NCBI RefSeq assembly: GCF_963675165.1
Contig: NC_087389.1
Coordinates: 1,274,001 to 1,338,000, forward strand
Direction of reading: 5' to 3'
DNA: 64,000 nucleotides
DNA from: Halichondria panicea
Taxonomy: Eukaryota; Porifera; Demospongiae; Suberitida; Halichondriidae
Under the pieces are notes generated by a model, which made no database searches, was not told where the DNA came from, and saw nothing but the letters and a program-made list of their open reading frames with translations. The position numbers were made by a program, and so were the translations under genes. Positions within the stretch are counted from its first letter, which is position 1, and each line of letters begins with the position of its first letter. This document shows positions 57,797 through 64,000 of the stretch, in pieces.

Positions 57797-60100
57797 CTAA
57801 TTAGCTTTGTCTTTCTTGTACGGTATGGTGAAACAGGAAACGTTTAGAGTGTCTGAAAACTCTCGGCAAAGGGTCACACACAGTGAGAGCACATCGTACA
57901 AGTTGTACACCTATACACAAGAGAAGGGAAACAGGTTCACTAACAACACATGTGAAGTTGAGTGCTTTCAGAACACCACAAGAGGGAAGTTAGAACAATT
58001 TATAATCGACCTCTGAGGAAGTGTAAGGGAAATTTTTGCAATGTGAATTACAAGGGCAGCTATAGAGTCTATAACACTCGTTATATATACATTGAGGACT
58101 ACATGTACATACCATTATGCAGATGAGTATGTAGAGCTCTGGGAACATGGCCCCGCAGTAGACGTTGGCCAGGGCAATCATTGGTCCTATCATGATGGGG
58201 TCCACCAGTGGAAAGGGGCTCTTCACCATTCCAGCCAGCTGCATGATGAATAATCAATCAAAACAAGAATTTATATGCATGGTGCTATAATTTATGGGCA
58301 AATGTCAGAACTGATCAGGGTTAAGGTTCGGTAAAGGAAGCAGTACATAACTCAGACTGACATAGCTAAGTTACCATCATGTTGATAGCAGACTTGCAGA
58401 GTGGAGTCACCATTGCTGCCATGAACAGGACACTGTTCGTCTCCAACATGCGACTGGGTGAGAGGAGGGCGTATCCCATTGCCACGCCCACAATCAGTAG
58501 AAGAGTGATGATCGGAGACACCACACTCGTTCCCTGTGGGGGTGGGGCATTGACTAAACAATGAGTGCCCTAAATAAGACTAAATGTCTATAGGTACAGA
58601 ATAGACCAACACGATATAATCAAGCGACTACTCTACAACTGTACAGTGTGCATTTACTAATTCAGTGATTGCCTGGAATTTTGAAGTAGTGGCTATTTTA
58701 ATATTGGAGCACAAATTAATATTAATGTTCATGCCTAACTGGTGGCCTAAGATTATAATACTAGGAATGGGCCATAATTTCCTATTTTCGGAAAAAGACC
58801 ATGGGCTAACTATGGCCAAAAACAGGCCCAAAATAGACTTTGGATTTGAGCACATCATCTGAAAGGCCATCTTTAAGCTTTCAGTAATTAATTATTTTAA
58901 GTGATTGGACTAACCGGAACTAAAGTTATGGCTGTTCAAAGATGCTTTATTTATAGAGGTGGTATAATAATATCGATCAACCACTGACCAGATCCCTGCT
59001 ATAGCTACTCACACAGTTCACTTACAGCCACAGTCGATCCATTCTTGCCCACTCCTTGTGTGAGGATGCCGTACGTGGCAGAGAGAAGGTTCATGCCAGC
59101 AAATACCGTAGTTCCTAACGCAAACATCGCTTTGAGAGGAAATGGAATACCAAGGAAAGCAAGTGTCTGCGATGAGAAAGAATTGCAATGAGAGAGAATC
59201 ATCTCCTCTAAGGTTCTAATCAGCTAACCAAAATTTAATAAGCTGAGCAAAATTCACAGCTATGTGTGTGTGGGAGAGGGGGATTACCTGATTATGCCAG
59301 ACATCTGGTCCAATGAAGAAGGTCAACAAGAGTGCTATGATTTGAGCATAGTGGGCCTCAGCAACGTCAATACTGCACACGTAAACAAATAACAATTAAC
59401 ACTCGAAGATAGTAATTGGGAATCCTTACGTTCTAAAGTAAAATATTCCGCACACATAGACCTGCCAGTGGTAGACATAGCAGCATAGAGTTAATGTGAA
59501 CACCAATGTTAGCAGGAGATATGGGTATTCCACCAGTCCAGCCGTGCATGCCGCAGCTATGGCATAGAGGACGGTTATTATGGCATCACAACCATGGTCA
59601 AAGAGCTCTCCTAGAGGGTTGCAGGTATTGGTCCGACGAGCCTGCTTTCCATCACAGCCGTCCATTGTCTGGTAGACAAATAACCCTATGGCACAGAATA
59701 GCATCGCCCAACCAGGAGCCTGTGAATGAACAAAAAGACATTACGGTGCACGTACGATGATGGCTGTGTGTGCTGTTATTAAATATGAAGCCATAAGCTT
59801 GTTAAGTACATAGCTAGCTAGCTAGCTAGCTGCAATCTGGCCAGGTTAAACCTGGCCAGATTGCAGCTAGCTTAATACCTCTCCTTTGCAGTTTGTGTCC
59901 TGCAGTATGATACTGAGGGCTGATGAAACAGCCACAATGAAGCCTAGGAAAGTGATGAGGTTGGGAGCAAGCCAGATAGGAAACATGTTGACCAGCCAGG
60001 TCCAGAAACGGTTGAGAAATATCTTTTCCAAGATGGAGCACCCTTGGCTGCGATATACATGCTCTTTGAGGTTTTGCTTCTGGGCTTCTGTCAACTTCAT
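57797..60100 (-). CDS. CEPT1: Choline/ethanolamine phosphotransferase (CEPT1/CHPT1 type)
   Basis: ER/Golgi membrane enzyme of the Kennedy pathway, transferring phosphocholine or phosphoethanolamine from CDP to diacylglycerol. The true ATG is at 60100 (MKLTEAQKQNLKEHVYRSQG). Then come APNLITFLGFIVAVSSALSI and the CDP-alcohol phosphotransferase motif in DGCDGKQARRTNTCNPLG with ELFDHGCDAI: all DGxxAR, G, D and D residues are present. Further membrane segments follow: CCYVYHWQVYVCGIFYFRT, AMFALGTTVFAGMNLLSATY, VVSPIITLLLIVGVAMGYAL and PIMIGPMIALANVY. The last exon (about 57797-57910) ends FTIPYKKDKAN. About eight exons, about 400 residues. The final segment fits CHPT1/CEPT1 rather than selenoprotein I, but which headgroup it uses cannot be read from sequence. 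Confidence 0.9.
58735..58945 (-). repeat. Family B dispersed repeat, CEPT1 intron
   Basis: GGGCCATAATTTCCTATTTT, ACTTTGGATTTGAGCACATC, CTGAAAGGCCATCTTTAAGC and TTATGGCTGTTCAA recur in the same order at 62.7-63.0 kb (MCM9 intron) and, more worn, at 6.2 and 34.8 kb. Confidence 0.65.
59824..59872. repeat. Perfect palindrome beside CEPT1 first donor
   Basis: Two perfect 24-bp arms (59824-59847, 59849-59872) around one base. It begins about six bases inside the intron after the donor GTATTA of the first CEPT1 exon. The transcript could fold into a 24-bp hairpin next to the 5' splice site. Confidence 0.9.
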
Positions 60101-60220
60101 CTTTAGTGTAGCACACACCAGTACATGTATATTTAGCTATAATCTTCGACTTTTATATGGCATGATCTGTACAGGAACATGTGCTAAAATGAAGAGCTGA
60201 CTCAGCAGAAGGGAATATGA
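60101..60220. promoter_or_regulatory. Bidirectional promoter, CEPT1/MCM9
   Basis: 120 bp between the two ATGs. It holds GTACATGTAT and TTTTATATGG; no other signal seen. Confidence 0.55.
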
Positions 60221-63200
60221 ATGGCTGCTCCTGACAAACTCACAGCCACAGGTATGATCATGGTGCAAATGAACTGTCAGACAATTATCCTCACACACCT
60301 GCAGACACAGTGAGTAGGTTTCTGCTCAAGAAGCATCCTGCTGCAGTGGAGTCTCTCCTCACATGTCCTGACACCTCACAACACTATGGGATGGAGATCA
60401 AGTAATCCGTATTTACCTAGATCTCTAGTGATTTTATCCGTGCTACACGTACACAGCTTGCTTGAGCTATCAGACTTTGATCCTGATCTGGTGGACTCTG
60501 TATTGGTGTCTCCAATAGCGACCCTCCCCCATCTCACACAGGGCCTGCAAGCCGCCATGACAGAGCTCCTCTCCACCTACCAGGGCACTCAGAATTATGT
60601 ACGTATTGAATTCCTACTGGGTGATGTAATAGCATGTCTACAGTAACTAGCTTACAGCAATTTGAATTTTTGCAAAATTAGATGTGCCATCTTTTTAGGT
60701 GATGAAGGAGAATGTCCATGTGCGACTCACCAACATGTTTGTGTGCCCTGAGCTCAACAGATTCACTGTTCCCCAGTCATGTGACATTGGACGCCTACTC
60801 TCAATTACAGGTGAAGATATAATTATGTTGACAAAATGATAAGTTTTCGAAAGACAGCATTCTGTAGCTTTGAAAAAAAATAATGGCTATAATTATAGCT
60901 AGCTAAACCTGGACGGTATTTTGAAACTGTTTCTCGAAATTTTATTTCAATGTCATCATCCCTCCCACAGCTACTGCGGTAAGGACGTCTGCTGTCAAAG
61001 TCTTGGAGAAGGAGAGGGAATATGTTTGCAGTAAGTGCAAGCAGTCGTTCTCAATTGAGGCAGACTTTGAACAGTTCTATACACTGCCAAAGCCAGAAAG
61101 GTGAGCTGCAGGAAATATGCTGCAAGTGGTTTAATATGCTTTATTCTCATACGTATAGGTGCCCCTCGGATGATTGTGGATCAGTCAAGTTTACCGCTAG
61201 CTCAGGTACGTGATTTTGAGTCTCCAATATGTGTATTAATTGTGTAGTCTGCTTATTAGGGAGTTCCGCTAAGTGTTTCCGTGACTACCAGGAGATTAAA
61301 GTTCAGGAGCAAGTTCATCGGTTAGACGTGGGTAAGATCCCACGCTCAATGTGGGTGGTCCTAGAAGATGATCTGGTGGACTGTTGCAAGCCAGGGGATG
61401 ACATTACCATCACGTAAGCATGTATCCTATATGGCACACTTTGTAATGGTTTATGATTAGGGGTGTGGTCATGAGAAGGTGGCGACCGTTGACCTCTGAC
61501 CTTCAGTGCAACTTGGAAATCGCCGTGTGGGCCAATCACATTCAAGTTCTTAACGAGGAGAAATCAGGCCTATCCATCACAGAAGAAATGGTAAGAGAGA
61601 TTCCCTATAATTATACGCTGAATTAAATATTTCATCTGCAGAGAGAAGAGTTTGATTCCCACTGGAGCCGTTACAAGGAGTCTCCACTGGAGGGGAGGAA
61701 CGTCATGGTGGCCAGTTTATGCCCTCAAGTGTTTGGACTCTACATTGTCAAGCTCTGCATCTGTATGATTCTCATAGGCGGTGTTGAGGTGCGTATGCTT
61801 TATGTACGTAAAAGTCATAGGCATTGTTAGCAAAATTGATCAAATGTTAAAGATGTGTGGTTGGTAGTAGTGTGACTATCATGTGATGTGCAGCATGTGG
61901 ACGTATCTGGTACACGAGTGCGAGGAGAGTCTCACCTCTTGCTAGTAGGAGATCCTGGTGAGCCGTGTGTGTGTACATGTCGACTATGATTAATCAGAAC
62001 TATTTGTCGATATGTACAGGTACTGCCAAATCTCAGTTCCTCAAGTTTTCCTCCCGACTCTCCCCACGCTCTGTCCTCACTACTGGCATAGGGAGCACCA
62101 GCGCTGGGCTCACCGTCACAGCTGTCAAGGTGGGGTTGGTGACTGAGTATGTATGATATGGCCTAGTTGTTAACTCGTGTTTCCATAAGGTTGTTTGTAG
62201 CAGTTTAAAAATCTGATATTTGTCTGCGATTAAGTATCGCTAGTTTTCCCATACAAGGTAGCAGATAGCAACTATTGTGCCCTTGATATTTATACTGTTT
62301 CTATCAGCTAGTTTATAATGTATACAACATCAGTGCTGCATGTAAATGTCCCCCCTCTCTCTCTCTTCCTCAGGATGGTGGTGAGTGGGGCTTGGAGGCG
62401 GGGGCATTGGTACTGGCGGACGGAGGACTGTGCTGTATTGATGAGTTCAACAGCATCAGAGAGCATGACAGAGGCAGCATTCACGAGGCCATGGAACAAC
62501 AGACCATCAGTGTGGCCAAGGTGTGTGTGTACTGGTGTAGACTAGTGTTGTCTACACTAGACCGCAAGATAGACTAATCATCCACTAATTCAACAGATGT
62601 CTCGTCCTGTACATTGAATGTAGATCTCGATATCGCTTTCATTTTGAAAGTACTAGAATTGGCTCTGTAACTAGTGTTCTGTTGGTCCAAATTCAACAAT
62701 TTAATGATTTTCTGAAAGCTTGTAAGGAGCCCGTTCAGATGCAAGTATGCTCAAATTCCAAATTTAGAAGGAGCCATAATTTCCTATTTTGAAAAAAGTG
62801 TACAATCCTAGCTGCCACCAATGTCACTACGACCATGGGCTATGATAAATAGCCTATGGTATTTTGCAGGTCCAAAATAGATTTAACACATAATCTGAAA
62901 GGCCTCTTTCTAAGCTGTCAGAAAATCATAACTTATTGGACAAACAGAACATGGCCATTCAATTTTATTTTATCGTTAGGTATACATATACATCTATACA
63001 ATGAACAAAGAATTATAGTAGGAGCAACCCTATTTCTAGCCTCTGGGCTGAAAATCAGTTGATTTGCTGTCTCAAATACACTTACTGTATGCTTGTATCC
63101 ACACATGTACGTTTATCCCTCTATTAGAGTCAACTAGTTTATATGGCCTACTTTGATAGCTGGGATCATGCATTGCATTGCTGTAGGCTGGTCTGGTGTG

Positions 63201-64000
63201 CAAGCTGAAGACAAAGTGCACAATCCTAGCTGCCACTAACCCCAAAGGTCACTACGACCCAGAGCAGGTGACCCTCTACCCTCCTCACACACTTGTAACC
63301 ACTACCCCCCCCCCCCCACATGCAGTCAGTGAGTGTGAACGTGGCTCTGGCTAGTCCCCTCCTGAGCAGGTTTGATCTTGTGTTGATACTCTTAGATGCA
63401 CACAATACCGAATGGGACAAAGTGGTCTCCACCTTCATATTGCATGGAAAGTCACTCTCCACTGAGTCCGCGGAGATATGGAGCATTGAAAAGATGAGGT
63501 CTTACTTCTCTTATGTCAAGTCTCTCAAGCCGGTCATGACTCAGAACGCCAACAAGTAAGTGTGTATTAATTGTGACTTAATTGTAAATTGTTGTCTTCT
63601 AATACCTACCTCCTGAAGTCTGATTGCTCATGTTTTGGTTCTCCTGACTACAGAGTGTTGTCAAGGTACTATACCACTCAGAGACAGGCTGACATGCGGA
63701 ATGCAGCTAGAACAACCATCAGGCTACTGGAGAGTCTTGTCAGGTTAGCACAAGGTGAGCTAGTGGCTATAAAAATAGCTACACGTTAAAATTTACTGTT
63801 GGCAGCATACAATTCCTAGCTGAGAGATTGCCCTCCCCCCCTCCCAGCTCATGCCAAGCTGATGTGTCGAGGGGAGGTGACTATACAGGATGCAGTGGTG
63901 GCAGTGACTGTGATGGAGTGTTCTATGCAGGGGGCCGCTCTGCTGGGGGGCTTCAATGTACTGCACTCAGCGTTCCCTAAAGACGCAGACCAGGAGTACA
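60221..64000 (+). CDS. MCM9: MCM9 DNA helicase, partial
   Basis: MCM8-MCM9 helicase subunit of homologous recombination and mismatch repair. It starts [10 protein letters not shown] at 60221 (an upstream ATG at 60217 meets a stop after four codons). The N-terminal OB/zinc part has [23 protein letters not shown] and [20 protein letters not shown]. The AAA+ core has Walker [15 protein letters not shown] (about 62.03 kb), [15 protein letters not shown], Walker [21 protein letters not shown], sensor-1 [19 protein letters not shown] and the arginine finger [15 protein letters not shown]. The winged-helix region [18 protein letters not shown] then [15 protein letters not shown] reaches the window edge, so the long C-terminal tail is outside. 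GDPGTAKS differs from the GDPGTGKS of vertebrate MCM9. The 666-bp intron 62521-63186 contains a repeat with an exon fragment. Confidence 0.96.
62690..63060 (+). repeat. Family B repeat in MCM9 intron
   Basis: GAGCCATAATTTCCTATTTT, GGTCCAAAATAGATTT, AATCTGAAAGGCC and AACAGAACATGGCCATTC match the copy at 58.7-58.9 kb in the same order. It is interrupted by a fragment of the next MCM9 exon (62796-62834). Confidence 0.65.
62796..62834 (+). pseudogene. Fragment copy of MCM9 exon inside intron
   Basis: These 39 bases match the true exon at 63214-63259 (the sensor-1 stretch [16 protein letters not shown]) except for two substitutions and a 7-base deletion that breaks the frame. Blocks shared include ACAATCCTAGCTGCCAC and GTCACTACGACC. 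It is intronic and not spliced as an exon in the model. Confidence 0.85.

Noticed and set aside
60101-60118. N-terminal extension of CEPT1 to 60118
   Set aside because: The codon at 60118 is GTG; the first ATG is at 60100 and matches the usual N-terminal length.

Overview
The window is nuclear DNA of an animal. Every recognisable gene is broken by short GT-AG introns (about 50-900 bp), and the proteins are animal families: CECR2, HIPK, NDR/STK38 kinase, ILRUN, ZDHHC17, fatty acyl-CoA reductase, MCM9 and LRRIQ1. Dense packing, small introns, many dinucleotide arrays and small inverted-repeat elements would fit a demosponge or another early-branching animal. That placement is inference; no lineage marker was seen.

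Layout from left to right: CECR2 (-, cut by the left edge), NAT10 (+), HIPK-like kinase (-), UMPS (+), an unrecognised Pro/His-rich membrane protein (-), a small acidic protein (+), NUP50 (-), a large mucin-like type I membrane protein (+), NADH-cytochrome b5 reductase (-), TMEM86-like lysoplasmalogenase (+), NDR kinase (+), LRRIQ1-like (+), a tandem group of four small membrane/coiled-coil genes (-; two carry an in-frame TAG), ILRUN (-), ZDHHC17 (+), ALG10 (-), FAR1-type reductase (+), SAMM50 (-), an orphan basic protein (+), choline/ethanolamine phosphotransferase (-) and MCM9 (+, cut by the right edge).

Strands alternate almost perfectly, so genes form head-to-head pairs sharing start-to-start gaps of about 115-380 bp where measured, and tail-to-tail pairs with stops about 75-410 bp apart. 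Most genes are housekeeping functions: rRNA/tRNA acetylation, pyrimidine synthesis, nuclear import, lipid metabolism, glycosylation, outer-membrane protein assembly, replication and repair. They do not form one pathway.

The less ordinary content is the small tandem gene family at 39.2-41.3 kb, the mucin-like receptor, several orphan proteins and a set of small repeats. The repeats include a 93-bp element with 9-bp flanking direct repeats, a family ending in a shared inverted repeat, a 75-bp-arm inverted repeat next to a 54-bp-arm palindrome, an intronic repeat family (one copy holding a piece of an MCM9 exon), and dinucleotide arrays that sit at splice sites. Exon coordinates were read by eye from splice consensus and frame continuity; gene spans run from start codon to stop codon and include introns.
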